NCBI RefSeq assembly: GCF_048771995.1
Contig: NC_133026.1
Span: 117,385,501 to 117,449,500 of the forward strand
Origin: Taeniopygia guttata
Lineage: Eukaryota; Chordata; Aves; Passeriformes; Estrildidae
Direction: 5' to 3'
DNA length: 64,000 bases
Shown: piece after piece, positions 27,901 through 42,900 of the stretch
How the letters are laid out: every line of letters begins with the position of its first letter
Numbering within the stretch: position 1 is the first letter of the stretch
The notes under the pieces: generated by a model
Told to the model about the DNA's origin: nothing
What the model saw: only the letters and a program-made list of their open reading frames with translations
The model's database searches: none
Translations under genes and position numbers: made by a program

Positions 27901-30900
27901 TAAATCAGGCTTTATTGATTTAATAAAAATTTGAAGATTTGCATTGACTTGACTAAACTTGTGTTCCCCAACTGATGCAGGGCTTTATGCAAACAAGAAC
28001 TAGGCATAATTGCCCACCAACATGAATTGTCTAATTTCTAAGGCTAAAGTGAGAAAGGTTCAGCATGCTGCTCTAGAAATTGTAAAATGCCATTAGGAGA
28101 TAGTCAGGCATGGAGTCAGACATGGTATGTGGGTATTGTGGTGTGGGGGATGCCTGTATTTGAGTTTTTACCTTCTGGAGTAAACAGGCAAAGCAGAAAT
28201 GCAGTGGTGATAGCAGACTGTGCTTGCAGAAACCCCAAGATCTTGATGCAGGTAGAGAGGTGCAGTTCATCTGGCTGCTCCTCTTCCCGGCAGAGCAGCT
28301 GTGCTTGGCTTACAGCATTGATGCCAAGGCTCGTGGGCAAATGCTTCTCTCCAGTATTCCCTTTATTATGACTGTTTGTGTCAACAGACTCATTGGCAAA
28401 AGTGTTACTCTTAACCTAAATCCCAGCAAGCCATTTGAAGGTACCTACACCTGTCATTCATGGCTGGTATGGGCTCATAAGGCTCTTCTGCAGAATTTAA
28501 GTTTTTAGAATTGAATTGAGGGTTTATCTGAATTGAGAAACCCCTTGCTCACTCCTTTCTCAGCACCCCCTTACCACTAGTTCTAGCCTCCTTTTCTATT
28601 TTGGGTTCATTTATTTTCTTTCTCTTGTCTGTTATTCAAATGATAGTTGCTTTTGCTTTGCATTTTAATTGTAATTCTTTCAGATCATATTAATAGGACA
28701 AATCTATGCCTTGCAGTGATATCTAACAAACACAACATGCAGAACAATGTGACTACAGCAGGAAGGTAACGTGGTGCACTCTGCTTGTTCTTCTCTTTAT
28801 CTGTCCTGATTAAGGATGTTGTTGTGACACCAAGTGGTTCTCAACAGACCCCCGAGTCTGACACTCAAGTGCCGGCCACAGCAGAAACCATCGATCCCTT
28901 GTTTTACCCTAGCTGGTATAAGTCCCAGTCACGTCAACCAAGCAGTCCAAGCTCAACCCCAGTGAGTGGGCTGGGGAAAGTAGGGACTCCTGTTTCTCTG
29001 GAAACAAGTGCAAAGAAGGCAGAAGCCCTGACAGCAGCAACAATCGAAGAGAGTGCACCAGGGAGTGGTAAGGAAAGTAATGCCACTACAGCGACATCCA
29101 AGGTCAGTGCTCCCAAAGTCACCCCAGAGGGCTGTGACATGCAGCAAAGTGGGAACAGCAATTGTTAAGGAAAATGGGACTTCATTTTCCTCTGCATGCT
29201 AACGAATAAGAGCAATTTCAAAAATATGAAAACAGCGCAAACTGGATTTATAGATGGTTTCAATGTGTGACAGGCTGACTATAACTTCGAAGCAGCATGC
29301 TGGTAGTTGCTTGTGCTTACCTGCCAGTGTACCTTGCTTGGGCCAGCTGTTATCCAAATTGCTCACACACAGGAGCTATTGCAGAGACTGGTGATGTCTC
29401 TGCACATCAGATATTTGCATGTGTTAGTGGCAGAGAAATCCTGTGCATGAGATTATTCTCATCACCTGCTGACAGTCTGTGTATGTGCTGTCCTACCATG
29501 ACTGGTTGAGCAGCTATGGCTTGACTTCGCCTTCTGCAGCTCTGTGGCTGCACCTGGAGTGCTTCCCCCTGTGAACATAAAGCTATGCAAACACCCAGAG
29601 CCTTTCTGTGTGTTTGGATGCCTCTCAGTAAGGATCTCCTGGGTTCAGATCTGTGGCAGAGGGTTTATTCCAAGGGTTCTTGAGACTTTATTAAAAGAGA
29701 GCATGAAGATAATACATTTCACTTCAGTGTTAGACACTCAGCAGCACGATGGGATAACAGATACTGATGTGTTCAGTACAGGAGGATGTTTTCCTTAAAA
29801 TGACTCTATTAGAGTTGGTATAACCTGAATTTGAATAATCCTCCTTCAGCACATGTATACAAACTCCACATGGCCGAAAAATACAAGGAACAAAGTTGAG
29901 GGAGCTGTGCAAGGATTTGCACACTACACCAGGTCCTGCTCCAGTGTCTGGTGACCAGCCCATGAGCAGCACTCTGTAAATCAAACCATTGTAATTTGCA
30001 GGTCCTAGCTGCATGTTTTAACAAAGCAATTACCTGTATGTGCATAATGAGAGGAGATTGTGTGTGAGAGAGAGAGAGAAAGAAAAAGTGGGTATTATGT
30101 CTTTCATGCTGTTTCCTTTAAGTCTGGAAATTACTATATAGCATACATAAGCAGCTATATAGTCCACAATTATATGACAATAGATAAACAATCCTGTGCC
30201 AGACAAAAAGTTAGGAGAAGGAATTAACAGAGATGTGATTAAAGGGGCACTTCTGCTAGAGGTTTCCGTCAGCGATACTTGAATTTGGTGGCTGACTTTG
30301 CTGACTTTCTTAACAAAAGCAACATTTGACCACTAAATTTCAGTGGCTATTTTTCAAGTCAGGGTTTTATTTGAGAATATTTGAATGTAATTAAAATGAA
30401 AAGTATTTTAAAATTATCAAATCAACAATGACATTGTCTTCTTAAGTATATTCAAAATGAGCTGGCAAAAGTAAATTCACAGTGAAACTTATTGGTACTG
30501 TTTCCTGTTACTAGTTACACTGATGACAAGGCAGTCTAACCTCACCATAAGCAGGTAAACTCTGTACTAGGTTAATTTCCTGGGAGCTTGCCGAAGTGTT
30601 GTCTGAGTCCCTCAGCCCCAGCAACAAGAAAAGGAACAAAACTTGTGTTTGATGTGGGCAGCTGTCTGAAAAACAACAGCAGCCTGCTACCCAGCTTTCT
30701 TCATTGGGTGCCAGAAGCAAAAAGAGGCACATAGAAAACATGTCAGTTGCTGTTGGCATGTGAGTTTGGGGGTGCTGCATCTCCATATTTTCCCAGATCA
30801 CAGGTGACATTGGCATTTTGGAAGGAGGAGGATGTCAAGCAGAGTAGCTCATGGTTCTGGTGATGTGAGAGAAAGGAGCAGGGGAAACAGCTGAGGATGG

Positions 30901-33900
30901 GATTGCCAATGGGCTTGAGACACAGCAAGAGATAGGAAAGCACAAGAAGCAGAAATATGCAGAAGAATAGAAAGAGCTGAGTGACGAGTGAGGGTGATGC
31001 CGTGAGATGATGCTGTGATCAGATTTAAGGATCTGAGCTGAGCTGTATCTATGTCACAAAGGAAATGACTGCTGTCATGGGGCAGTGATCATTTTCAAGT
31101 ATGTGAACTTCAACTTCATATTTTTCCTGCATGTGGTTTTACACAGCCCACTCTGAAATGCTCTATTCCCTTTTTTTTTTTTTTTTTTAATCCCAGTTGA
31201 TGTTCTTCACACCACTGTATTTACTCCCTTCCTCTAATTAAAGTATATAATGGAAGAGTGCTGTGGAAACAGAGCTTTTTCACAGAACATAGTGATAATG
31301 ACTAGTTCATGTGATGACAACACTGGTGAAGCACTCTTCTTATTTTCTCACAGGAGTTAGCATTCTGCATAACACTTTTGGCATTTCTTATCATACTACA
31401 TCGTCTTTGGAATCTGATTCAATACATGATTTGTACTTTCATGGGTAGGAAATATTTCATTTTACCATTAACTAACAGTTCAAAGTGTATCTGGTGATGT
31501 TCCTGCATAGCTTTAAAGGATTTTCCCCTTTCTTTCTATCCAAAAACATCATGCTAGTTCACAACATGAGCTGCCTAAATAATTTCTTCCTCCTCACAAA
31601 TGCCACCCTTCAGCTTACTCCTGCATGGTTAAACATTGCATCTCCCTCGTTCAAAATGAAAAGAGACATTTACTCTTGCAGATAAATGGGCTTGCATTTC
31701 AGTTGCTGTTCAGATGACCATGGAGAATCTGTTGGTTGACTAATGTGAAGAACACCAATCTTGTTCAGACCAGCAAGTAGGGGAGGAAGAGCTGGAGAGT
31801 AATAATTGGCATCAGAAGGGTTAAAGTCAAGAAAACAAATCCACTGAATAATCCTGCTGCCAGGATTACCACAGAAAGCAAATCACCTGTGCTCCCTTGG
31901 GTGGATGGCTTGAGCTTCACTCTCCAGAGGTTCCCATGGACATAGTGGAAAGGGTCCCCTCACACCCCAGCTCACACAGCACACCCCACATTCTGTTCAA
32001 AGCTATCTCTTGCACATTCCTAGTGAGCATGGAGTGCCAATCATTGCCCTGAAATGCAGCATTTGCAGGAATCCCAGTCAATCTAGACAAAGACTTTTTT
32101 TCCTTAGGTCACATTAAGAGCTGAAATATCCACAAGATCAAGGACTTAGGACTTCACTACCAAGTGAAGTTGTCCCAAATACAAACTCTGTAATCTAAAC
32201 CTTAACTATTCTGTAACATATCTTCTAGAGTAATGCTCTTTTTGGTAGACAATATCCACGACTTAGTTCTTCCAGCTCCAAATTCATGCCCCTCTTATGT
32301 AAGACATGCATATGTGTTCAATTTTCACTGTGATATGACTGATCTACAGAGGACTCTGTATTACAACTGTATTAGGATTCTGTATTACAACTTTAATATT
32401 ATTTACTGAAAACAAAAAACCTCTGACTGAAAACAACTGTAGTTTGCCTGTCATTTGCTCAAATGACAGGCAAATTCAATGTTGATCTAATCTTCAACAC
32501 AAAGATGATTGGTTTTCCCTGCTCACTTTCTGCAGTGTAGTCTCAACAGTGTACATTATATGGAGCATCTATGAAAAATGACAAATTATTATTCAGCTTT
32601 TATGTGCAAAACTTCCAGCACTATGACTGAAGACTATCTCTCCATTAAAAATTTTAAAGGGAGAGGATAGAAGTTATCTTCTACACTTTAGCTGCATTAA
32701 TTAGCAGAAAGATTCACTGTCTGGTAGTAATTTGAATTTGAAAAGCATTGGACAATGTGAATCTCAATTAGGTTCATGGATCATAGTTTAATCTTCATTT
32801 ACTTGTGTTTGTTTTTGAAAACTTGTTGTGTTATTACTAAAGGACATAGAGGTTGTTTTTATTCCTGAGAAATCAGGTGTGTGAAAAGCACTATGCTTTC
32901 TTTCCCCTCTCTTTTTTTTTTTTTTTTTAATTCAGAATACCTTTTGAAATTAAAAATAGACAAATGCAGAAAGCTCTTATTTCTACAAATAGAGACCTCT
33001 TTCTGTGTGGTCTCCAGTGAACCTTTATGATTTGTTTAATAATTAAGTAGAAAGGAGGTGAAGGAAAAAGACATTTTGGTCTCAGATTCTATTTACATAA
33101 AAATGTTTTGATTCTCCATGCATAGTGAAGTGGCTGGTTAGACACTTTATGTGTCTTTGTTTTTCATATGAAAGATCAGGTCACTGCCCTTGCTCTTTTA
33201 TGTGATAAGCCCTGAAAGTCAAATAACAAAATTACTTTGAATAACTATATAATTATTTATAATAATAATATAAATCTGCATGACTGTCATCATAAGAGCA
33301 GGATATCATTTATTTTCAGGCTCTTTTAATAGAATGCACCAACAGGGTTTACATTGTTTTTCGGCAGCAAAAAGAATTCAGTTCCCCTATTAATTCCCAA
33401 CATTTACTTTATTTAATGGTCATTTCACTCCAAGAAATTGTAGTGCTGCATCTATAAATTTCCTCCAGAGTCTAGCAGCAGGGATAAGGCAACAGAAATT
33501 GCAGCAGGGATAAGGCAACAGAAATTGCAGCCCACAGGTGTGCAGATTGCTTGGTGTAAGAAGGGCCAAAAGAAGATTATTCACCGTGAGCAAAATAGAT
33601 AACTGCATCAGACAGCTTCATCCTTCTTCAGGGAGTGCCTAAGTCAGCAGTGTGGTCACCACGGGCTGCTTCTGCCTCTGACGGAGAACGAGAGGCATCT
33701 CCAGTAAGAGCAAGTTCAGCAGCAGCTGCTGCTTCTCACTTGGCACCTCTCCCACCTGCCTGCTGAGTGTGAGGTGACATTGCTCCCAGCCCAGCTGCCT
33801 CCGTTCGGTGTCTAAAGCTGGGGAGGTCTGAGCCTCTGGAGATGACAACCAGCAGCAAATGATTACAATACGGGGAGCAGGAATAGCATCAATGAACTGC

Positions 33901-36900
33901 CTTGCCACCATGGGGAGAGGTATATTAGTGATGGGTGACACAGACATTAGCAAGCAGGCCTTTCCAGTGCATGGGAGAAACAGATCCTGGAGTCCCACAA
34001 CTTTCCCTAGTCATATTTGTCGGCAACATCTCTCATGCAGTGAAACCATATATATTTATGAGCGTTCATGAAAGTCTTGGTTTGTCTGTGTCTGTGGTTA
34101 CCCAGTTTATTTCACCTAAGATAAAGAACTGGACCCTGCATCCTGTTTCTCAAATTTCCCATAAGAAAAGGGTCTGTCTGTGGCTCCAAAGGACTTCAGC
34201 GTATACATTTAGTCTGAAATGAAATGCGAGTTAATCATCCACAAACAGTAGCCTGATCTAATTTCCCTTTGCAGACAGGAAGTATAGTGTTTTAATTCCA
34301 TGAGGACATAAAATATAATCAGGACTGAACTGTTTGGGAGCAGAAATACTAATGGAATGGCCTATGCTAATTTTGTTTCATTAGTTTTAAAATTTTCTAT
34401 TACTTGCTTGCAACCTTATGCCATCTGCCAGAATTACCATAAGGATGGTCTTCTCTGTATTCATGTACTGTAGTTCTCTTTGCCCTGCTGCTGAATACTT
34501 CAATTTCAGCTAGTGGTCCTTCTTTTTTTTCCCACAAGACAACTTTAAATCTCATCAGAGAGGTCAGTATTTAACTAACTTTCAGCTGATTGGTTGTCAT
34601 GTCAATATGCAGACAACATAGACAAAGTAATATCATTGAAAACTAAAATAAGAGATTGTGCTGTGCTCTCTATTTTTCTGTCAGGGTAGAGAAGGCATGG
34701 TCCCACATTTTAGCACAGCGCTGCTCTGGAATGTTTGCACAAGCATGGCAGCAGAACACAAATAAGAAATGTTCTCTTCACCAAATCAGAAAATCAGTCT
34801 TGCCAATCTGCTCATGTAAGGAAGACAAGCACCCAGTTCAATCCAGCTGTTCCAAGAGGGATTTCTTGCTCAAGAGAAGGCAGCCTTGCAAGGCTGGATT
34901 TTGCAGGAATGGTGCTAAGAAAGGGTCTCCATTCCCTCTGGCCCACCCACAGTTTCCCCCAGAGCAGAACAAGAAGTTTATTAGCATCAGCCACAGGCAT
35001 AGCCCGGGTAGCTCTCTTCCAAGACACCAGCTTCTGCTCCAAAGGCTCTCTGCTCCCTGTAACAAGTGTGTTTAGTGCTAATGAAAGATCCAGGAATGCA
35101 GACAGAAAAAAATCAACTTGATATTTGCAATCTAGGTTTTGATATAGCTGTATTTTATCTTTCCTTAGGTAGCTAATTGATGGGTTTATTCCTGTACCAT
35201 TAAAAAAATCTGCAAGGTTTGACTGAATGAAAATGAGTCATGTGTCCCCCATGAAGCTGAGGTTTTTGTAGGAGACCCTTGAATCGTCTGGTATAGAAGC
35301 TCAAATCAAACTCTGTTTCAATCTTCTTCCTAAATATCTCTTAAATTTCACCCTGGGGTGGGGTGGGGGGGGGAAGCATTCTGCCTGTACCTGAACAAAC
35401 ACTAGATGCAAGAAACTCAGTTAACAGTGAAGAAATTCTGCCTTTGCTTCTCTGTAGTTTGACTCAGTGAGTTGGGACTCAGTGATAGCAGCTACATCTG
35501 TGGCCATTCAGGCTGATGTTCAATTGCGGCAAGTTTTGCCTGTAAATTTCCATTCTGTTTCTTGACTTTCTGCCTCAAGTGAATTTTTTCCCCCTCAGTT
35601 TGGCAATACATGCAGACGAAATCAGCAAAATCTTCATTGTTCCTCTTTTAACACCTCCCTCTCCCTTAATTTTGAGAATTATCTGGGTGATTCAGAGACA
35701 GCAGTGATGAGTCGTGAGGGCAATGCATTAAGACCAGTTTTCAGACAACAGTTTCTCGTAATTAATATGAGTGGCAAATAATTCATCTGAAGTTTTCCCT
35801 CAAATAGTCTGCTCTGCTGTTTGTCTGGTGAGTCATAGATACTATCTGATTTATGGATAGTTCATTTTTTTCAGTCTATTACTAGTAAGAGGATCTCCAC
35901 AATGACAGTTTGGACAAAATTATTTTTCCTGTTGAAGTTAGTACAAAGCCAGGCTCACCTAGACATTGTCTTTCTGTGACTAGTTCATTTAAATACTGAA
36001 TTCTTCCTCCATTCAACCTCCTCCAAGCATCACTCATTCTGCTCATTGTTAAGGAGTTTGGAAAGGAAAATAGAATATAAACAAAAAATATTTCTTAATC
36101 ACAGATGAATTGTTGCTGGTTTACATCACACTGAGGTAGATGTATATCACAACTACACAAGTCATCTGCTTTTGGAATATTTGGTAAGTTATCTTACTGC
36201 CTTGAGACAGCCCAGGATTTCAGTGTAGCCATTCAGCACTGGTAGTCCTGTAAGCATTAGAGATGGATCAACATTTAAATGTCAGCCTATCTGACTGAAA
36301 ATCCCAGTGATGGTAATTAGTTTACTGGGCCTGAGCCCCTATGTTTGGGTAGGGTGTCATTCCACTTGCAGGGTTTCCAGGCTTGTGAGCAGTCAAGGGG
36401 CTGGACTGCAGCACCCTGCAGTGCCCACCTACTGTGCATTTAAAGTGGAGATAAAGACCAGGGGGCTGCATGTGCAGCCAAAATTAAATGGAAAATGGGG
36501 ACACAGACATATCAAACAGTGATTATTCAGTCTTGTATCTCTTTTCAGGTGGTACATATTCCTGGCATCTTTGCAATAATCCTCAGGTCATTAAGTAAGA
36601 GACCAGACTAATTAAACAACCCTGTTATGCCTGGCTGCCAGCCAAGAGGTGCTGTGATGTTCAAACCATGCTACAGATGTCAAACAGAGACATCGTGCCT
36701 TTGACTGAGCAGAGAATGAGGATCTGACAGTCCTGGAGGATAAGTGATCTGAATTTCTTACTGGTCTTTTCAATTTAGTGAGCACCCTATAAAATCTGCC
36801 TGAGTCTATCTCAGCCACTGAATGTGGTGATCAAAATACAGATCAGTCACTCAGAGCACTCAGAGCACTCCTGGCTCAGCACTTCTGTACACAGAAAGGG

Positions 36901-39900
36901 TTTTTGTTCATGATGAAACACTTGCTGTATGACTTAATCTATTACAAAATGCCTTACTAAGAAAATGTAGCTGTCATTTCCCCCATTAGTGCTGATGAGC
37001 CTCTTCAACATCTGGCAAAATATTTGTTTTTAAAATATGTTAATTTTTATATTTATGTACAAATTCTAAATTTAGTTTTATAAAAGAAATAAATTTCTTT
37101 AAAAAAAAATTGAGCTGGTGCCTGCCCAGATGCAGGTCAGTTCCAAGCTTGCCTCTGGTGACAGTGACTGTGATCTGTACCCTGTCAATACCTGGTCAAA
37201 AACTGTGACTGAATTCAAACCTCTAAGAGCAGAATTTATCTCAGATTCCTTGGACTTCACCTGGGAACAGTGTGAGATGGACAGAAGGAAACTTGATTTA
37301 AGATCTTGCTCCTCACTTAGCTGAGTGCTGTGCAAGCAGGCCAGCATTGCTAATGGGCAAGCAGAGATTACAAGGTGAGATTTGACATGACAGACATCCG
37401 TCTGGGCAATCACGGTGCTACTCACTGAGCAACTTTGGAGTTTTGGAGCAGAGTCATAGCTTGGATAACAGCTTCAGTCGATGTGGGTGCAGTAAGGAGC
37501 AGATTCAGCCAACTGGAGACATGGAAAAATGAGCACACAAAGAAAAAGTGGTAGCAGCAACAGCTGATGAGGGGAAAAGTGTTGTAACTGTAGCCGAGAC
37601 TGTCTTCTCCTATTATGTGGTGGCTTTAAGGAATAGCAACAAGTTGCTTTAGCTGACAATCTGACTTTTTGTCCTGCACCTCACTGGTTTTGTCTTTCAG
37701 AGAGGCTGTGCAGTGCCCACAGCTCACATACACCACTCTCACCCCCTGCAGGCTTGTGAGAGCCCAGGTCAGTCAGTCACTCACAATGTGAGCAGCACGG
37801 GATGAGCCTCCAAGCCTGGGATGTGTATGTCTACACACCTCAAAGCTATGCTGGCTCTGTTATCTGATCCCACAAATGGAGCTCCAGGGTGAATCACAGC
37901 CTGAACTATCACTGTGTCATTCACTGGATTTCCAAAAGTGCCATTTGCAGAGGAAGAAAAAGCTTTGAAATACAAAAGTCCACACTAGTCAAAGGAAAGA
38001 CTGCATGACAGAGACAGACAGGACATTAAGCCACTACTATTTTTGCTACTTCTTCCTGAAAGCTAATAGCAAAGTTTCTACAGCATGGATTATTTGATTA
38101 CATGAAGAAGTTCTTGGAAGGGCCTTACTTCACATTTAATTTGTTAATCTGAATTCATATCTATTTGTGTGACAAAGCAGAGTAGAAGGAAGAGGGAAGA
38201 ACTAGAATTCATGAGTAGCTTCCTGGCACTGGTGATCAGCGTGTACTACGTGACCAGCACTTACTCCTGCAGCCTCTCAATGGGATCCTTCCTTTGCTAG
38301 ACAGTTCTCCAGCAGGACTGGAATTGAGCAGAAATGGTAAAAGACTGATTGATCAGGAGGTCCCAAAAAATCTTCATTCCAAGAGGAATGAAGAATGGTG
38401 TGGATAGATGCAGGACAGACTGTTCTGATCATGCAACCCTAATATTCATGTGTTTTTAAGACTCTTCTTGTCTCTGTCGAGGCAGGATGGGAATGAAGAG
38501 ACTGACCAGAAGGCTGCTGAGAGTAAAACTCCGATTTATCAAAATACACTGCTCTTTTATACAGAGCTTCGTGAGGACCAACTCCATTGGTTCTGAAGTG
38601 AAAACAATCTAGGCATTGGTGTAGAGTGCTTGACGAACTATAAACAATGTGAATAACAAGAGAGATAGAGAATTATTTACATTCTTCTCCAGCTCTTTCC
38701 CAGGCTTCTGCCTGGCTAGAAACTCCCGTTTCTCTCTTTGACTGAATCTGAGTCCCACACTCCTCTTGGATTTCCTTCATTTTCCTGGCCAGTTGTAGGA
38801 CTAAGTTTGTGCAAATATGTAGTTAATTACTCTCAACAAAAAGTTGGATCAATGAAGTGCAGCAATGGGTCAAATATTACAAAAGTATGTTATTTCTGCC
38901 TTTTCTTCTTTAAGTCATGAAAAAAATAGGTGACTTATATAGGGGAACTGTATGTCATTTGTCCCAAGTAATGCTGAGAAGAAAACTGCTCTCCCACACC
39001 ATGCTCTAATGCAGTTTCCACCACAGGTTCAAGTGTCTGGACCTCCATGTCTCATGGGAGATGCATGGAACATATACTAAAATAAGCCATTTGGGCTGTT
39101 TTCCTCTGAAATATATTTTATCACTTTGAGATCATTATGTAAAGTTCTCTACATTAGACATTATCCATATAATGTTAATTGTAATATAATGATGATCTAT
39201 TGAAGAAAGGAATTTCTTCCAAATGGACTTTTAAAATTCATTACTGACCACTATTAAGAGAGTGATATGTCTAATTCAGTGTCTGATGGAGCTTGTCTGT
39301 GCATATAATTTTGTCTTCTACCTTATGTATTTCTGTGGCAGGTAATTGTAGCAAATATTTTGGAGAATGCTCTGTTGATAAAAAAGACCCATGCAAAATA
39401 AGAAGCCTCTTAGCTTTAAAACAATATTGTTGTGATATACGTGACAGCTGCCAGGTGTTATGCTGAAGGAGCTAGACTGCATAAAAATATGAAAACAAAA
39501 TGCTTGAACTAAAGTTTAAACTATTTAAAAATAACCTGTTGTGCTCCCTTTGTTTCCGCTGCCTGGAAGTATTGAGTGCCAGAAGAGTAACACTTGACAT
39601 TTGAGGCAGACAAACATAGCCTACAGATTCTGTGATTGCTTTGTAACCAGCTAGCATTTTTTAATCATGCCTGTTCTTGTCAACACTAGGGGTTGTTTCT
39701 AAACAAGCCAGCTAAAAATGGGGATTAAATTTAATTTCTAGCTCATTTTCTGAGGCTACAGAAACCCTGGAAGCAAGAAACCTGTATTTTCACTTCTTCT
39801 CTCTCCAAGACCCACACTTTCTAACGAATTCCCACCCTTGCTCTCCTGCTGGATAAAGAGGAGGCAGCAAAGGCACTGGGTGGTACATGTGCCTCTAAGG

Positions 39901-42900
39901 GTGTGGATCTATTATTTCCTCTGGCAGCAAAGGTGATTCAGGAGTTTTTTTGCCAAATGACCCTGTCTCTTATTGCTTCCCATATGCCACCACTTATAGG
40001 GCATTTGTGCTGAGGCAGCTGTTTGTTGAGCTGTACTGAAATCATATCAGTTAAATGATCCAGGTTTAAAAATATCTTCCTTCACCTCAAAAAAAACAAT
40101 AAAAAAAATGATGTTGTTCCAGTGACATTCCCATTCTTAACACATCCCGTCAATGAGCTGCAGCAATGCAAATGGGCAGTGAACCACAGAACCAAAGCAG
40201 GAAGAGCTGAATGGGGACCCAAGGGGCAGAACCTGCTTTGGGTAGCATTGTTGCTCCAGAAAGCATTCATATAGATTGTAACCAACCACCTCATCCATCT
40301 ACATTAAAGTAGATTATGAAGCCATTCAGCCCTTCACCTTTCCTTCCCACTTCCTAAATTTAAGAGTTTGAGATCTTGTAAAATAATACTGCAGTCAAAG
40401 TTCTGAATTCCTGTCAAGGAGTGTTTTGATATCCTGAAATAGTTGGCTGGAGTCTTTCTTGTATAATTTCTTAAAAGCCAGATGTAGTCTAACGCAGTCA
40501 CCCAGAGTGTCTGTGGAGTCAATAGAGTGAAAAAGGTACGTCCAGAGACCAATCCACTTCTTTGAAGATGGGACAAATCACCCTCTGGTTGTGCCTTTCT
40601 CTGATTACTACCATTAGTGGGGATGAACAGAGTTTGCTTCAGTGGGTATCTTGTTTCTGGATGACTAAAGTTTGTCAATACAGTTCCCAGCCTTTGTACC
40701 TAAAGGCTGCTGAGGCTAGTGTTGGTAAAGCAGAAATCAATGTGTAGACTTCATTTTATTTCAAATATATAAAATGCCTGCTCTACATATTTCCCCCCAG
40801 CATAAACAGGATAACTGCTGAGGCCTAATAAATGAAAATGTTATGGCAAACCATCCCACTGACCTCTTTCCTCCTCTCTACATCCTTTTACAAGAACCTT
40901 ATACAGATTTAAGTAGAACCCTGCTTAAGGAAGCAAATACTGAAAGATGCTGAATATTTGCAACTTTGAAACTACTCATCAGGTTCAACTGTGAAATCCC
41001 TATACTGTTTGTCCAAGACTGTTTACTGGCATGCAAAGTCTAGCATGCCAGATGCTGAGGAGTGCTGAATGGCTGCTCAGTGGGAGTTGTGGTTGCTCAG
41101 TACCTCCATAGAATTGGCATGTAAATTCCAGCCTGAACTTTGCTTATGGGAAAAACAAAACCAACCATCAGTCATGCATGGTGTACTTCTCTCCCCACTT
41201 CATGAGCTGGCCTGGTGAAAATTCCTGGTGCTTATTGCAAGCACCATCTGATATCACTCAACACCACAAGGGAAAACATAAATCAAAGTGTACTCTCTCA
41301 GTATTGGCCTAATGTGATTAATGTAATGTCAGGTAAACATTTTAGTTATTCCTTATGACTTTTAGGGACCCAAATGGTTGGGACTTGTTATTCTAGGTAA
41401 TGTGAAAAACAAGTCCTACCCATGAGATCTCCAAGGCAAAGATAAAACTTGACAAGTTGCCTAATAGCAATGGACAGATACAATGAAGTGTTTAATCTGG
41501 ACTGTCTTAAAAGCATGTGGCAAGGACTGTGCCATGCTCAGCATTGAGCTTTCCTCTGGGAGCAGAGTAGGGTTGCAGTAACAGGAAGAGCAAAATAATT
41601 CAGCATGAGATTACAGGGACCTACAGAGCGGTCAAATGCCTTCATCCAAATGACCTGCTTCTGCATTCTATCTTTCACAATCACAGGCTGGTTCAAAACA
41701 AGCCTTTTTCTGTAAAATCAGCAGCTGAAATCTTTGTCTTGGACAAAGCACACTGAGTTGTGTGGGTTGCTGTTGGAAGGGAAGAATGGACTTAATAACA
41801 TGGACAAAGTTGTTGCTGGCACCTTTTGATGGTTTCTTGTCTTTCACGAAGAGAGCATACCTCAGTCACTGTGTGATTCAGAGACAAACACTGAAGTGCC
41901 ACAGGTGTGAAAACACAAGCCTAAAAGCCAAGTAATGGCCCTACTGTCAGTTTTGTGCTTGCTTCACTCCTGGCTGGGTGTGATGGAAAATGATTCGTTT
42001 TGGAACGGCACATTGAGGTATTGCAGACTAGCAGCCTGCTGAGCGCAGCAAGGTGCAGGGAGCAAATGCTCCATCCAGCCAAACCCAGTGGGAATGTGTT
42101 GGAGTTCCAACATTGTTTTGCTGACACAGGAAGATGTCATCGCAGCAAAATATGAAGGAGTTAACACATTATGAAATACAGTTTTGGCAGTGATGCAGAC
42201 AAAGATTGTTTTGCTTGAAATACAGTACCAGCAGCACTGGTTAACAGGGTAATGCAGTCAGCTTGCCAGTTTAAATCATTGTGCTATCTTTCTTCTTATA
42301 TATTGGGTCCAAATCCTGTGAAACCCTTAGCACAACTTTACACTGGTAGATAGATCTTTGCTTCAAAGTTATTCCTGATTTAATGTAAATTTTTGGATAG
42401 TGGATGATTAGAATAGCAAGTGAAAGTGCTGAAGGAAGCCATCCTTGCACAGCAAGAGAAATGGCAAGGTACCAGTGTGGATTAAAATTAAAAAAAAAAA
42501 AAAAAAAAAAAGCAGGAATTGTGTTTTAAACCTCTTGCCAGTCCTATTCCTTTAAAGGGTGAGAAGTGAGGACCATGCCTGCTCACACACACTGCTGAGG
42601 GCTTGGTGCACAAAACTGTACAACCAGTTTCAAAATTACTCTTAGTTAGTCCAGGCACTCTAACTGCCCTTCCAAAAACAAAGGCAAAATTTTCAGCATC
42701 GCAAAAGACTAATAAACCATCTGCATCTACCAAGATGAAGAGAGCACCAAATACCTTATAACTCAGCGAGTCTAGCCATGTACTTACTGTAATCAGGTTG
42801 AAAGATTTGCAGTCAGAACTTTCCAGGGCTGAGAGGCAGATCTTTTATAATCAGACCTCGATTAGTTACCTGCCTTTCAGCTGATGATCTGGCCCTGTGG

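Noticed and set aside
33475-33530. CRISPR-like array
   Set aside because: Only two adjacent units without spacers in vertebrate intron DNA; it is a simple tandem duplication.
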